NCBI RefSeq assembly: GCF_020532665.2
Contig: NZ_JAIWPG020000003.1
Location: forward strand, 434,001 to 498,000
Length of the DNA stretch: 64,000 bases
From: Lelliottia sp. WAP21
GTDB lineage: Bacteria > Pseudomonadota > Gammaproteobacteria > Enterobacterales > Enterobacteriaceae
Direction: 5' to 3'
This document shows, piece by piece, positions 51,167-60,776 of this stretch. Below the pieces are notes generated by a model. The model saw only the letters and a program-made list of their open reading frames with translations, searched no databases and was not told where the DNA came from. The number at the start of each line of letters is the position of its first letter. The stretch's first letter is position 1. The position numbers and the translations under genes were made by a program.

Positions 51167-51903
51167 TAATCCGGTATCCGCTGCGTCAAAGAGCGAAGGA
51201 TGTCGGCATTCAGTCCGTCATAGGCCTTCGTCCAAAAATGGTCGGCAAAACCGACAAAAATGAGGCTGCCTGGCATTGGCTCGATATGGCGCTTATTCCA
51301 GTAAGCCACCGGGGCTTTCTGCGTTCGCCCGTCAGGATAGATGACCCATGCGTAGCTTTTTTCTGCCCCCGCCAGCAGGCGTTGTTCGTCGAGATAACTC
51401 GCCAGATCGCGACCCGGGGTGAATGGTTTTTTACCTGGCGCGCTAACCAACCCCATCACCGTCACGGTGTCAGGCTGGCGCGGAACCCACAGGGTATATT
51501 CGCCTTCCAGCGTCGGATTGCCGGTATCTGTCACCCGGACAACATCCGGATCGAGGTTCACCTGCTGACGTCCCGTCACCTGTATCGCCTGCAGCTGCTG
51601 ACGTAATGCATTGATCGCCGCAGCGGCGTCACCCTCTTCTTGCTCTGCCAGTCCGGTGAGCCGGGCAAGCAGGGCAAGATGTTTTTGTTCCGCCAGCACC
51701 GTTGCCTGGCGCTCGCTAATGACCGCCCCCGGCCACCAGCTGTTTGCCAGCCGGGGCTGCCCGACCAGATCGATCAGATGTTCCGCGTTGGATAATGTTT
51801 TTGGCTCTTTGCTTTCCGGGGAGTACACCTTAACCGTGCCTGCCGACCACGCCAGCGGTGCGGCCAGGCTCATCGCCAGCGCAAGTGATGAGATGATTTT
51901 CAT
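51166..51903 (-). CDS. yjbG: Exopolysaccharide protein YjbG
   Basis: The 245-residue periplasmic protein has a signal peptide ([20 protein letters not shown]). It belongs to the YjbG/GfcC capsule-biogenesis family ([44 protein letters not shown]). The GfcC relative has a ubiquitin-like fold typical of polysaccharide export partners. It shares single bases with yjbF and yjbH at its ends, so the three are translated together. Confidence 0.95.
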   Translation of the reverse strand: MKIISSLALAMSLAAPLAWSAGTVKVYSPESKEPKTLSNAEHLIDLVGQPRLANSWWPGAVISERQATVLAEQKHLALLARLTGLAEQEEGDAAAAINALRQQLQAIQVTGRQQVNLDPDVVRVTDTGNPTLEGEYTLWVPRQPDTVTVMGLVSAPGKKPFTPGRDLASYLDEQRLLAGAEKSYAWVIYPDGRTQKAPVAYWNKRHIEPMPGSLIFVGFADHFWTKAYDGLNADILRSLTQRIPD

Positions 51904-52538
51904 TATTTCGCCGCCTTGATCAGAGTCGCTTTCACCGGGAAGAAGTTTGCGCCAAGATATTGTAACGACTGGCGAATCTGTCCCTCGTCATCGATCCAGT
52001 AACGGTTGTGCCAGCGGGTCTGGTCGGTGGTGACCTCTTCATCCAGCACGCGGACCTGTGTCTCATCACTGCCAACGATGACGCGGTCTGTTCCGTCCCA
52101 GTGAAAGACGGAACGGGCAGTGGCGTAGCGAACCTGCTTGTGTTCGGTCCAGCCCATCGTGCGCGTCCAGCTTGCGCCATCAATAATTTGATTCGGTTTG
52201 ATCAGCGGATCGGCCGCGAGGTTATTCACCTCAAGCAGGTTGTCCCCGCCCAGTAAGGTTTTCACGATGCGTCCATGCTGTGTCACGAGCGTGGCCTGAT
52301 CCTGCGTCACCCATTTCTGCTGCCCGTTTTCCGCGAAAGCAAGCACCACAAACAGCTGTGGCCCATTGTTGAGCTGCATATACTGGCTGGCGTACGGCAT
52401 ATTCTGGATATCGTCATCGGTGAGTTGCACACCGGGTGTTCCAAATATGCTGTCCCACAATGAGTTGCCCAGCCCTTTAGTCGTGGCCGAACATGCCTGT
52501 AAAAGCAGGCAAATCAAAATAAGTGCGGGTCGCTTCAC
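51903..52538 (-). CDS. yjbF: Exopolysaccharide lipoprotein YjbF
   Basis: The protein has 211 residues from a GTG at 52538 (reading MKRPALILICLLLQAC), with GGAGAAGAG five bases upstream. The ATG ten codons earlier adds residues absent from E. coli YjbF. The lipobox LLLQAC marks an outer-membrane lipoprotein. The body matches the YjbF/GfcB family (GVQLTDDDIQNMPYASQYMQL, GASWTRTMGWTEHKQVRYATA). Confidence 0.94.
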   Translation of the reverse strand: MKRPALILICLLLQACSATTKGLGNSLWDSIFGTPGVQLTDDDIQNMPYASQYMQLNNGPQLFVVLAFAENGQQKWVTQDQATLVTQHGRIVKTLLGGDNLLEVNNLAADPLIKPNQIIDGASWTRTMGWTEHKQVRYATARSVFHWDGTDRVIVGSDETQVRVLDEEVTTDQTRWHNRYWIDDEGQIRQSLQYLGANFFPVKATLIKAAK

Positions 52539-52560
52539 GACTCTTCTCCGAAGGGGCGAA

Positions 52561-52584
52561 ATAACCACACCGAAGTGTGGTTAT
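52561..52584 (-). terminator. Attenuator-like UUCG hairpin between yjbE and yjbF
   Basis: ATAACCACAC and GTGTGGTTAT form a perfect ten-pair stem. On the minus strand the loop is TTCG closed by C-G, an exceptionally stable tetraloop, followed by TTTCG. It sits 17 bases after yjbE and before the yjbF ribosome site, so it probably limits read-through or protects yjbE mRNA. Confidence 0.7.
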
Positions 52585-52601
52585 GATTAAAACACCCGGT
52601 A

Positions 52602-52844
52602 TTACTGGGTGCTGGTCGTCGTGGTGGTCGTGGTTCCGGTATTGGAGCCATCACCGCCACCGGTTGCCGCGAGAGCAACACCTACGGCTGAGCCTACGGT
52701 GCTCGTCGCGGTCGCGGTAGAACTTCCCGCTGACGCAGACGTCGCCGCCGAGCCTGCTGCTTCACCGACCTGAACCGGAGCTGCATAGACAGACGACGCC
52801 GCAAGCGCAGATATGGCAAAAATGCCATACAGTACTTTTTTCAT
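52602..52844 (-). CDS. yjbE: Small secreted protein YjbE
   Basis: The 80-residue protein has a signal peptide ([21 protein letters not shown]) and a mature part of Ala, Gly, Ser and Thr ([20 protein letters not shown]), ending in a threonine run [14 protein letters not shown] tail. It is the first gene of yjbEFGH and matches E. coli YjbE. Its low complexity gives no enzymatic function. Confidence 0.95.
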   Translation of the reverse strand: MKKVLYGIFAISALAASSVYAAPVQVGEAAGSAATSASAGSSTATATSTVGSAVGVALAATGGGDGSNTGTTTTTTTSTQ

Positions 52845-53170
52845 AACAATTTCCCTTCAATGAATGAATGGAGATTTGCCCAAAAGAAATTCAGGCGGAT
52901 TCGAGTATACACAACTAAAGCAGACGGATTGCCGTATGAGGAAATAGCAGAAGGGTTTTCAGACTAATGGATATCAGAGAATAAGAGATGCAATAAATTT
53001 AATTAAAAGTCATTTAAATTCATCATGTTAAAATATGCGGTAGCGAACACGCTCTGCGTATAATCCTAAAATTACACCCAGTAATTAACGGGGTAATGGC
53101 TTTTTTCAGATAAAACTCATAATAGAAATCTGCGCTAAATAACAGACATCAGGAATTATCCGATAAAAAA
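52845..53170. promoter_or_regulatory. yjbE upstream region
   Basis: This is an AT-rich region of about 325 bases with no convincing gene. It must contain the yjbE promoter. In E. coli this promoter is activated by RcsB. I looked for an RcsAB-type box and saw no clear match. Confidence 0.4.
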
Positions 53171-53191
53171 ATGCCGGCAGTCTGCCGGCAT
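53171..53191 (-). terminator. Terminator of pgi
   Basis: ATGCCGGCA-GTC-TGCCGGCAT is a perfect nine-pair stem. On the minus strand it is followed by TTTTTT. It lies 16 bases after the pgi stop. Confidence 0.93.
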
Positions 53192-53207
53192 TTATATGAC
53201 GCTATTA

Positions 53208-54857
53208 TTACGCGCGCCAGGCTTTATAACGATTAATCAGCCCGTTGGTTGAGCTGTCATGGCTCTCGATATTTTTCTCGTCACCCAGCTCCGGCAGAAT
53301 GCGGTTTGCCAGCTGTTTACCCAGCTCCACGCCCCACTGGTCAAAGGTGAAGATGTTCAGGATGGCGCCCTGAGTGAAGATTTTATGCTCGTACAAGGCA
53401 ATCAGCGCACCCAGGCTGAACGGCGTAATTTCGCGCAGCAGGATGGAGTTGGTTGGACGGTTGCCTTCGAACACTTTGAACGGCACAACGTGGTCCAGCG
53501 TGGCCGGATCTTTACCCTGGTCGCGGTATTCCTGTTCAACCACGTCACGAGATTTACCGAACGCCAGCGCTTCGGTCTGTGCAAAGAAGTTAGAGAGCAG
53601 TTTCTGATGGTGGTCAGAAAGCGCGTTATGGGTGATGGCAGGCGCGATGAAATCGCACGGTACCATTTTGGTCCCCTGGTGAATCAGCTGGTAGAACGCA
53701 TGCTGCCCGTTGGTGCCTGGCTCGCCCCAGATGATTGGGCCAGTCTGGTAATCCACCGCGTTGCCGTTACGGTCAACGTATTTGCCGTTGGATTCCATGT
53801 TGCCCTGCTGGAAGTATGCCGCGAAACGGTGCATGTACTGGTCGTACGGCAGAATCGCTTCGGTTTCTGCGCCGAAGAAGTTGTTGTACCAGATGCCGAT
53901 CAACGCCAGCAGTACAGGCAGGTTTTTCTCTGGAGCGGTGGTGGAGAAATGTTTGTCCATCGCGTGCGCGCCGGAAAGCAGCTCGACAAAGTTGTCGTAG
54001 CCAACGGACAGGATGATCGACAGACCAATCGCGGACCACAGCGAGTAACGGCCCCCGACCCAGTCCCAGAACTCAAACATGTTCGCGGTATCGATACCAA
54101 ATTCGCCAACTGCTTTACCGTTGGTGGACAGCGCCGCGAAGTGTTTCGCCACGTGCTGATTGTCACCTGCGGTTTTCAGGAACCAGTCGCGCGCGCTGTG
54201 GGCGTTGGTCATGGTTTCCTGGGTGGTGAAAGTTTTAGACGCCACCAGGAACAACGTGGTTTCCGGATTCACTTTTTTCAGCACTTCGGCGATGTGGGTT
54301 CCATCGACGTTAGAGACAAAGTGCATGTTCAGGTGATTTTTATACGGGCGCAGCGCTTCGGTCACCATGAAGGGGCCGAGGTCGGAGCCACCAATACCGA
54401 TGTTCACTACATCCGTAATCGCTTTACCGGTGTAGCCTTTCCAGCTACCGGAAATAATGGCTTCAGAGAAGGTTTTCATCTTCTCCAGTACGGCGTTCAC
54501 TTCCGGCATGACATCTTTGCCGTCAACGATAATCGGGGTATTGCTACGGTTACGCAGGGCAACGTGCAGCACGGCGCGATCTTCGGTGCGGTTAATTTTC
54601 TCACCGGAGAACATGGATTTGATGGCGCCCGCCAGATCGGTCTCTTTGGCCAGATCCTGCAGCAGTGCCAGCGTCTCTTCGGTGATGCGGTTTTTGGAGA
54701 AATCCACCAGCATCTGATCGTCGAAGGTGGCAGAGAATTTGCTGAAGCGATCGCCCTCTTTCGCGAACAGATCCGCGATAGTGACGTCTTTCATTGCATC
54801 AAAATGTTTCTGTAATGCCTGCCAGGCAGAAGTCTGCGTTGGGTTGATGTTTTTCAT
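53208..54857 (-). CDS. pgi: Glucose-6-phosphate isomerase
   Basis: The protein has 549 residues from the ATG at 54857 ([19 protein letters not shown]). It is the glycolytic enzyme interconverting glucose-6-P and fructose-6-P. The signatures [20 protein letters not shown], the catalytic Glu in [20 protein letters not shown], and the lysine-bearing C-terminal block [13 protein letters not shown] are intact. An upstream ATG two codons earlier is disfavoured by E. coli comparison. Confidence 0.99.
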   Translation of the reverse strand: MKNINPTQTSAWQALQKHFDAMKDVTIADLFAKEGDRFSKFSATFDDQMLVDFSKNRITEETLALLQDLAKETDLAGAIKSMFSGEKINRTEDRAVLHVALRNRSNTPIIVDGKDVMPEVNAVLEKMKTFSEAIISGSWKGYTGKAITDVVNIGIGGSDLGPFMVTEALRPYKNHLNMHFVSNVDGTHIAEVLKKVNPETTLFLVASKTFTTQETMTNAHSARDWFLKTAGDNQHVAKHFAALSTNGKAVGEFGIDTANMFEFWDWVGGRYSLWSAIGLSIILSVGYDNFVELLSGAHAMDKHFSTTAPEKNLPVLLALIGIWYNNFFGAETEAILPYDQYMHRFAAYFQQGNMESNGKYVDRNGNAVDYQTGPIIWGEPGTNGQHAFYQLIHQGTKMVPCDFIAPAITHNALSDHHQKLLSNFFAQTEALAFGKSRDVVEQEYRDQGKDPATLDHVVPFKVFEGNRPTNSILLREITPFSLGALIALYEHKIFTQGAILNIFTFDQWGVELGKQLANRILPELGDEKNIESHDSSTNGLINRYKAWRA

Positions 54858-55231
54858 TAGCAATACTCTTTTGATTTGAGAATGTTGACTGCGGTCGATT
54901 GTAGCGCCTGCAAATAAAAATTGTGATGGTTTTTATGCCATTGCCCTGGCATGCATCAAACACAGGTTAAAAGACCCGAAAAGTATAGCTGCTGGGGAGC
55001 GCGACAGGGGGGCGTAATGTTGGTCAAAAGGCGGTAAAAGGGAGCATAAAATATGGCCCTGTTATAAGTCCTGTTACTGAGGGGTACCCCCCCATAAAAA
55101 ATCCGCATAATCCCAGCATTGACAGGACCTCCCCCGCATTTTATTTATAGGGCCGTATTTTGCGCCTGCACCTGCTCTGGTTTCATTCTTGTGCCAAGGT
55201 CGCTTTATTCATTCCCTGACACGAGGATGTT
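54858..55231. promoter_or_regulatory. pgi/lysC intergenic region; no recognisable lysine riboswitch
   Basis: This 374-base region holds the divergent promoters of pgi and lysC. A perfect -35 TTGACA at 55119-55124 and a weak -10 TATTTA at 55142-55147, 17 bases apart, would start lysC mRNA near 55155, leaving a leader of about 75 bases. The last 45 bases before lysC (CTTGTGCCAAGG, CCCTGACACGAGG) resemble the end of the E. coli leader. The riboswitch core motifs of the E. coli L-box are not present. Two nested complementary pairs occur at 55055-55060 with 55149-55154 and at 55068-55074 with 55122-55128. Confidence 0.55.
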
Positions 55232-56581
55232 ATGACCAGTTTAGTTGTCGCCAAATTTGGCGGAACCAGTGTGGCCGATTATGTTGCCATGAACCGCAGC
55301 GCCGATGTGGTGCTGGCCGATCCGAATACCCGCCTGGTGGTTCTCTCTGCCTCCGCTGGTGTCACCAATTTACTGGTGGCTTTGGCGGAAGGACTGGAAG
55401 CAACTGAGCGCTTCGTCAAGCTTGATGCGTTGCGTAAGATTCAGTTCGACATTCTCGAATGCATGCAGAATCCACAGGTTATTCGTGAAGAAGTAGAACG
55501 TCTGCTGGAAAATATCACGACGCTGGCAGAAGCCGCCTCTCTGGCGACCTCCACGGCCTTAACCGACGAACTGGTCAGCCACGGCGAACTGATGTCGACG
55601 CTGCTGTTCGTGGAGATCCTGCGCGAGCGGAACGTCGCGGCGCAGTGGTTTGACGTGCGTAAAGTCATGCGCACCAGCGATCGCTTTGGCCGCGCCGAGC
55701 CGGACGTTGAAGTGCTGGCAGAACTCACCAACCAGCAGCTGGCGCCCCGTATGGCAGAAGGCCTGGTGATTACGCAAGGCTTTATCGGCAGCGAAGCGAA
55801 AGGCCGTACGACTACCCTCGGTCGTGGTGGCAGCGACTACACCGCTGCCCTGCTGGGTGAGGCGCTGCACGCCACCCGTGTGGATATCTGGACAGACGTT
55901 CCGGGTATTTACACCACCGACCCACGCGTGGTCTCTGCGGCGAAACGAATTGATGTGATCGCGTTTGAAGAGGCGGCAGAAATGGCCACCTTCGGCGCGA
56001 AAGTATTGCACCCGGCGACGCTGTTGCCGGCCGTGCGCAGCGATATCCCGGTCTTCGTTGGCTCCAGTAAGGATCCAAAAGCTGGCGGTACGCTGGTGTG
56101 CAAGAAAACCGAAAACCCGCCATTGTTCCGAGCGCTGGCCCTGCGCCGCCGCCAGACACTGGTGACGCTGCACAGCCACAATATGCTGCACTCCCGTGGT
56201 TTCCTGGCGGAAGTGTTCGGTATCCTGGCGCGCCATCATATTTCGGTTGATCTGATCACCACTTCCGAAGTCAGCATTGCGATGACGCTGGACACCACCG
56301 GTTCCACCTCAACGGGCGATACGTTGTTAACCCAGTCGCTGTTAATTGAGTTGTCTGAACTGTGCCGCGTGGAAGTGGAAGAAGATCTGGCGCTTGTTGC
56401 CATCATCGGCAACAAGCTGTCGCGTGCCTGCGGCGTGGGCAAAGAGGTCTTTGGCGTACTCGACCCGTTCAGCATTCGCATGATTTGCTACGGCGCCTCC
56501 AGCTACAACCTCTGCTTCCTGGTGCCTGCCGATCAGGCCGAGCAGGTTGTGCAGAAACTTCATCAGAATTTGTTTGAATAA
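55232..56581 (+). CDS. lysC: Lysine-sensitive aspartokinase III
   Basis: The 449-residue enzyme phosphorylates aspartate at the head of lysine, threonine and methionine synthesis. The N-terminal kinase motif is VVAKFGGTSVADY, with GRGGSDYTAALLGEAL downstream. Two C-terminal ACT domains (VTLHSHNMLHSRGFLAEVFGILARHHISVDLI; LVAIIGNKLSRACG) bind lysine for feedback inhibition. Length equals E. coli LysC. Feedback residues appear unchanged in what I can compare. Confidence 0.98.
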   Translation: MTSLVVAKFGGTSVADYVAMNRSADVVLADPNTRLVVLSASAGVTNLLVALAEGLEATERFVKLDALRKIQFDILECMQNPQVIREEVERLLENITTLAEAASLATSTALTDELVSHGELMSTLLFVEILRERNVAAQWFDVRKVMRTSDRFGRAEPDVEVLAELTNQQLAPRMAEGLVITQGFIGSEAKGRTTTLGRGGSDYTAALLGEALHATRVDIWTDVPGIYTTDPRVVSAAKRIDVIAFEEAAEMATFGAKVLHPATLLPAVRSDIPVFVGSSKDPKAGGTLVCKKTENPPLFRALALRRRQTLVTLHSHNMLHSRGFLAEVFGILARHHISVDLITTSEVSIAMTLDTTGSTSTGDTLLTQSLLIELSELCRVEVEEDLALVAIIGNKLSRACGVGKEVFGVLDPFSIRMICYGASSYNLCFLVPADQAEQVVQKLHQNLFE

Positions 56582-56611
56582 AATTCGTTAGCACGTTAAA
56601 CAATATCGATA

Positions 56612-56636
56612 AGCCGGGCATAGACCCGGCTTTTTT
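56612..56636 (+). terminator. Terminator of lysC
   Basis: AGCCGGG and CCCGGCT form a seven-pair stem with a CATAGA loop, followed by TTTTTT. It lies 31 bases after the lysC stop. Confidence 0.9.
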
Positions 56637-56674
56637 ATAACAAAACAACACGACAATACTGCAAGGAAATCAAC

Positions 56675-57619
56675 ATGCTCACCGCTATCACCCGGCTGTT
56701 CCCGTTATGGGCGCTGCTGCTCTCTGTCATCGCCTATTCTACCCCGACCCACTTTACGGGCATCGGCCCGTGGGTTACGACGCTGCTGATGCTGATTATG
56801 CTCGGCATGGGTGTACACCTGAAAATTGACGACTTCAAACGCGTCCTGTCGCGCCCGGCCCCCGTAGCGGCAGGAATCTTCCTGCACTATCTGCTGATGC
56901 CGCTAGCGGCCTGGCTGCTGGCATGGGCCTTTAAGATGCCACCGGACCTTTCTGCGGGAATGGTGCTGGTCGGCAGCGTGGCGAGCGGGACGGCATCCAA
57001 CGTGATGATCTATCTGGCGAAAGGAGATGTCGCGCTCTCGGTGACCATCTCATCGGTGTCGACGCTGGTGGGCGTGATTGCGACGCCGCTTCTGACGCGC
57101 CTGTACGTGGATGCGCATATTCAGGTGGATGTGATGGGCATGCTGCTGAGTATTCTGCAAATCGTGGTGATCCCCATTGCGCTCGGCCTGGTGATTCACC
57201 ATCTCTTCCCGCGCGTGGTGAAAGCCGTTGAGCCATACCTGCCTGCGTTTTCGATGGTCTGTATTCTGGCCATCATCAGCGCCGTGGTCGCAGGTTCCGC
57301 AGCGCATATCGCCTCGGTGGGCTTTGTGGTCATTGTCGCGGTAGTGCTGCATAACACGATTGGTTTGCTGGGCGGATACTGGGGTGGCAAGCTGTTTGGC
57401 TTTGACGAATCCACCTGCCGCACGCTGGCTATCGAAGTGGGGATGCAAAACTCGGGTCTGGCCGCCGCACTGGGCAAAATCTACTTCTCACCGCTTGCGG
57501 CACTGCCAGGCGCGCTGTTCTCGGTCTGGCATAATTTGTCGGGCTCACTGCTGGCAGGATACTGGTCAGGTAAACCTCTTGATGAACAAGCGAAAAAAGA
57601 TGCAGTGAAACAGAGTTAA
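56675..57619 (+). CDS. panS: Bile-acid/sodium symporter-family transporter, probable pantothenate-precursor transporter PanS
   Basis: The 314-residue protein has about ten membrane helices and the BASS-family signatures [46 protein letters not shown] and [34 protein letters not shown], which form the crossed sodium sites. In Salmonella the homologue in this chromosomal region (between rluF and lysC) is PanS, a ketopantoate/pantoate transporter. The name is inferred from family and position; the substrate is not visible in the sequence. Confidence 0.75.
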   Translation: MLTAITRLFPLWALLLSVIAYSTPTHFTGIGPWVTTLLMLIMLGMGVHLKIDDFKRVLSRPAPVAAGIFLHYLLMPLAAWLLAWAFKMPPDLSAGMVLVGSVASGTASNVMIYLAKGDVALSVTISSVSTLVGVIATPLLTRLYVDAHIQVDVMGMLLSILQIVVIPIALGLVIHHLFPRVVKAVEPYLPAFSMVCILAIISAVVAGSAAHIASVGFVVIVAVVLHNTIGLLGGYWGGKLFGFDESTCRTLAIEVGMQNSGLAAALGKIYFSPLAALPGALFSVWHNLSGSLLAGYWSGKPLDEQAKKDAVKQS

Positions 57620-57669
57620 TTTCCTTCGCTTGCTTTACACTGAAGCCTCCCCTTCAGGAGGCTTCAGCA

Positions 57670-57942
57670 ATGGCTACACCACGTTTGACCCAGAAAGACA
57701 TGACGGAAGCTGAGCAGCGCGAACTGAAAACGCTTCTCGACCGCGCGCGTATCGCCCATGGCCGCACGCTGACCAACGCCGAAACCAATCAGGTTAAGAA
57801 AGAGTACATCGATAAATTGATGGCTCAGCGTGAAGTTGAAGCGAAGCAGGCCCGCAAGCTGAAAAAAGAGCAGGCTTATAAACCCGACAAAGAAGCGACC
57901 TTTTCCTGGTCAGCCAATACCTCACCCCGTGGAAGGCGCTAA
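57670..57942 (+). CDS. yjbD: YjbD (DUF3811 family)
   Basis: The 90-residue, very charged protein (QKDMTEAEQRELKTLLDRARIAHGRTLTNAETNQVKKEYIDKLM) ends in FSWSANTSPRGRR. It equals E. coli YjbD in length. The function is unknown. Basic and acidic heptads suggest a helical, possibly nucleic-acid-associated protein. Its stop directly abuts the convergent rluF stop. Confidence 0.95.
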   Translation: MATPRLTQKDMTEAEQRELKTLLDRARIAHGRTLTNAETNQVKKEYIDKLMAQREVEAKQARKLKKEQAYKPDKEATFSWSANTSPRGRR

Positions 57943-58812
57943 CTAGCGCCCTTTCTTTTTGCGGCCCGGCTGGACGAAGCGTTTTCCTGCGGGCTTGCCG
58001 CGACTTTTCTCTTCCGATGACGGCGCTTTCACCACCGGGCGCTTAATGGCCTGGGTTTTCGGTTTGGCTTTCGCTTTTGGCTTCGCTTCAGACGAGGAGT
58101 TCTCGATAAGCTTGAACAGCTCAATCAGTTCATCCCCGGTTAAGTCGCGCCATTCGCCCAGCGGAATGCCGGACAGGCTGACGTTCATGATGCGCGTACG
58201 TTCCAGCTTCGTCACATCATAACCAAAGTGCTCGCACATGCGGCGGATCTGACGGTTTAACCCTTGCACCAGCGTAATGCGGAAGGCAAACGGCGCCTCT
58301 TTTTTCACCTTACACTTCTTCGTGACGGTCCCCAGAATCGGCACCCCTGAGGCCAACCCGCGGATAAACTCGTCCGTAACGGGCTTATTGACCGTGACGA
58401 TGTACTCTTTCTCGTGGTCATTACCGGCACGCAGAATCTTGTTCACCAGATCGCCGTGATTCGTCAGGAAGATCAACCCCTGTGAATCTTTATCCAGACG
58501 CCCAATCGGGAAGATACGGCTGCTGTGGTTAACGAAATCAACGATATTGTCCCGTTCGCCATCTTCCGTGGTACTGACAATGCCAACCGGCTTATTCAAC
58601 GCGATAAATACCAGGTCTTCTTCGTCGCGAGGTTCGATCAATTGACCATTCACTTTTACCACATCGCCCGGCACAACCTGATCGCCAATCGTGGCGCGCT
58701 TGCCGTTGAGGAAGACATTCCCCTGTTCGATATAACGATCGGCTTCGCGACGCGAGCAGATCCCGCTCTCGCTAATGTATTTATTTAAACGGGTGGATTG
58801 TGTTGGCAGCAT
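57943..58812 (-). CDS. rluF: 23S rRNA pseudouridine synthase RluF
   Basis: The 289-residue enzyme makes pseudouridine 2604 (and 2605) of 23S rRNA and also modifies tRNA-Tyr in E. coli. It has an N-terminal S4 domain ([34 protein letters not shown]). The catalytic aspartate is in [19 protein letters not shown], and [16 protein letters not shown] is the RsuA-family motif. A Lys/Pro-rich basic tail of about 45 residues follows. Confidence 0.97.
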   Translation of the reverse strand: MLPTQSTRLNKYISESGICSRREADRYIEQGNVFLNGKRATIGDQVVPGDVVKVNGQLIEPRDEEDLVFIALNKPVGIVSTTEDGERDNIVDFVNHSSRIFPIGRLDKDSQGLIFLTNHGDLVNKILRAGNDHEKEYIVTVNKPVTDEFIRGLASGVPILGTVTKKCKVKKEAPFAFRITLVQGLNRQIRRMCEHFGYDVTKLERTRIMNVSLSGIPLGEWRDLTGDELIELFKLIENSSSEAKPKAKAKPKTQAIKRPVVKAPSSEEKSRGKPAGKRFVQPGRKKKGR

Positions 58813-58943
58813 AGTTTCTCCTTGATGGGGGGAAATATACCTTACCTTGCGGGAGACAAAAACGGGTTAATCGCCGTTTTTTCAGGCGTCACGAGATAAG
58901 AGAGCTCGCCCTCTTATCTCGTTTAACGGTGGAGCTTGCAGAA

Positions 58944-60575
58944 TTAATACTCATCCCGCTCATCGTCTTCATCCGGCTGTTCCATGACGCTGTAGGCGAC
59001 CGCACAGAAGAGGGAGTTGAGACGCTTCATATCGCCCAACAGCCCGAGGTGAAGGGAGCTGGTTTCGATACTCTGCACGTTCTGCTGGTGCAAGCGTTCG
59101 ACGTGCGCATGTGAGTAGCGGCGATTCAGGATACGGAAACGGTGCTTGCTGCGACGCAGTCGGCGGGCGCTGGGCACATCGCCGGAGAAAAAGACCGACA
59201 TCGCCAGGCGCAGATTGCTGAGCAACTGCTCCTGCAGGGCATCGAGTTCCGCAAGCCCTTCCACAGAAAAGGCACGACGGGCAGCCAGGGATTTGTCGGC
59301 AATTTCACTCCCCATCCGCTCCACGATATCCGAGGCCTGCTCCAGGTTTAACGACATCTCGATGATCTCTGCCCAGCGGCGGGACTCCTCTTCCGCGAGT
59401 TCGTCCTGCGGCATCCGCGCCAGGTAAAGCTTAATGGCGGTATAAAGCACATTAATGTCGTCCGCGAGTTTGCGAAGCTCTTTCTCTTGCCGGGGCTCGC
59501 CGTGCATCACTTTTTGCAGACCATCAAGCATAGTCTCCATCGCATCCCCCATGCGAAGCGTTTCCCGGGCGGCATTGGCCAACGCCAGGGCGGGCGTATC
59601 CAGCGCAGAGGTATCCAGATGCTTTGGCTTCAGACGCGCGTCCAGCTCCGGTTCATCGCGGATGAGGCGCTCGCAGAACCGCGCCATAGGGGCAGCAAAG
59701 GGCACCATCACCAGACACCGGACCAGGTTGTAGAAGACGTGGAAGTAGATCACCAGCTCCGATTTGGGCAGCGGCAGGTTGTCCATCAGGTTCGCCAGCG
59801 GATGCACGAACGGCAAAATGGCCAGGCTCCCCACCAGCTTAAACAGCAGGCTGCCCAGCGCCACGCGCCGCGCTGCTGCGTTGGCGGCGCTGTTGTTGAT
59901 CATAGCCAGCAGGCCGGAACCCAGGTTCGCACCAATCACCAGACAGAGCGCTACCGGGAATGAAATCGCTCCCGCTGCGGTCAATGTCGCGGTTAACAGT
60001 ACGGCTGCCAGGCTGGAGTAACTGACAATGGCGAATACCGCCCCGATCAGCGCATCGAGCATGATATCGCCAGTGAGCGAAGCAAAAATCACCTGCACGC
60101 CGTTGGCCTGTGTGATCGGCGTGACGGCCTGCACAATCAGCTCCAGGGCCAGCAAGATAAGACCAAGACCGATCCCCACGCGCCCTAACTGACCTTCCCG
60201 GGTCTGCTTGCGTCCCAGGAAGAAGATCACACCGATAAAGATCAGCAGCGGTGACAGCCAGGAGAGATCGAAGGTCAGAATACGCGCCATCAGCGCGGTC
60301 CCAACGTCAGCCCCGAGGACAATCACCAGCGCTGGGGTGAGCGCCACCAAATCCTGCGCCACAAACGAGGTGACCAGCATAGTGGTGGCATTGCTGCTTT
60401 GAACCAGCGCAGTGACGCCGATACCCGCACAGAAGGCGAGCGGTTTTTTCTCCACGCTGCGGCTCAGGACGGTGCGTAAGCGCGCGCCGAATACGCGCAT
60501 AACGCCGGTGCGGACAATGTGTGTCCCCCAGACCAATAAAGCCACTGCGGATAACAGGTGTAACAACGTCAGCAC
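58944..60575 (-). CDS. yjbB: Na/Pi cotransporter-family protein YjbB
   Basis: The 543-residue inner-membrane protein has two NaPi-IIb-type repeats with the QSSNATT motif (GVTALVQSSNATTMLVTSFVAQ) and its second copy (VSYSSLAAVLLTATLTAAGAI). A PhoU-like cytoplasmic domain begins near 340 (LRMGDAMETMLDGLQKVMHGE). E. coli YjbB exports phosphate when internal phosphate is high. Length equals E. coli YjbB. pepE, which lies between yjbB and rluF in E. coli, is not present. Confidence 0.96.
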   Translation of the reverse strand: MLTLLHLLSAVALLVWGTHIVRTGVMRVFGARLRTVLSRSVEKKPLAFCAGIGVTALVQSSNATTMLVTSFVAQDLVALTPALVIVLGADVGTALMARILTFDLSWLSPLLIFIGVIFFLGRKQTREGQLGRVGIGLGLILLALELIVQAVTPITQANGVQVIFASLTGDIMLDALIGAVFAIVSYSSLAAVLLTATLTAAGAISFPVALCLVIGANLGSGLLAMINNSAANAAARRVALGSLLFKLVGSLAILPFVHPLANLMDNLPLPKSELVIYFHVFYNLVRCLVMVPFAAPMARFCERLIRDEPELDARLKPKHLDTSALDTPALALANAARETLRMGDAMETMLDGLQKVMHGEPRQEKELRKLADDINVLYTAIKLYLARMPQDELAEEESRRWAEIIEMSLNLEQASDIVERMGSEIADKSLAARRAFSVEGLAELDALQEQLLSNLRLAMSVFFSGDVPSARRLRRSKHRFRILNRRYSHAHVERLHQQNVQSIETSSLHLGLLGDMKRLNSLFCAVAYSVMEQPDEDDERDEY

Positions 60576-60708
60576 GGAAGTGGATCCTCCTTATCGTTTA
60601 CGTGTTTCTCAGGCCCGGCGCGCAATGTTTTACCGGATGGCAGGGGCGCCCTGTCCGGTCTGCGCATGAACTTTCTTCCAGTATAAGGGTTTAAACGTAA
60701 GAAAGAGA

Positions 60709-60731
60709 CAAGGCGCCCAAAGAGCGCCTTG
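60709..60731 (-). terminator. Terminator of metH
   Basis: CAAGGCGC and GCGCCTTG form an eight-pair stem with a CCAAAGA loop. On the minus strand it is followed by the T-rich stretch TCTCTTTCTTAC. It lies 45 bases after the metH stop. Confidence 0.75.
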
Positions 60732-60776
60732 TATGTTGTAAGGAAAGGTGACGTAAGTCAGGTCGTCAGCGGCCTG

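Noticed and set aside
53259..54815. 518-codon open frame antisense to pgi
   Set aside because: Opposite the conserved pgi gene, with no start signal and no recognisable domain.
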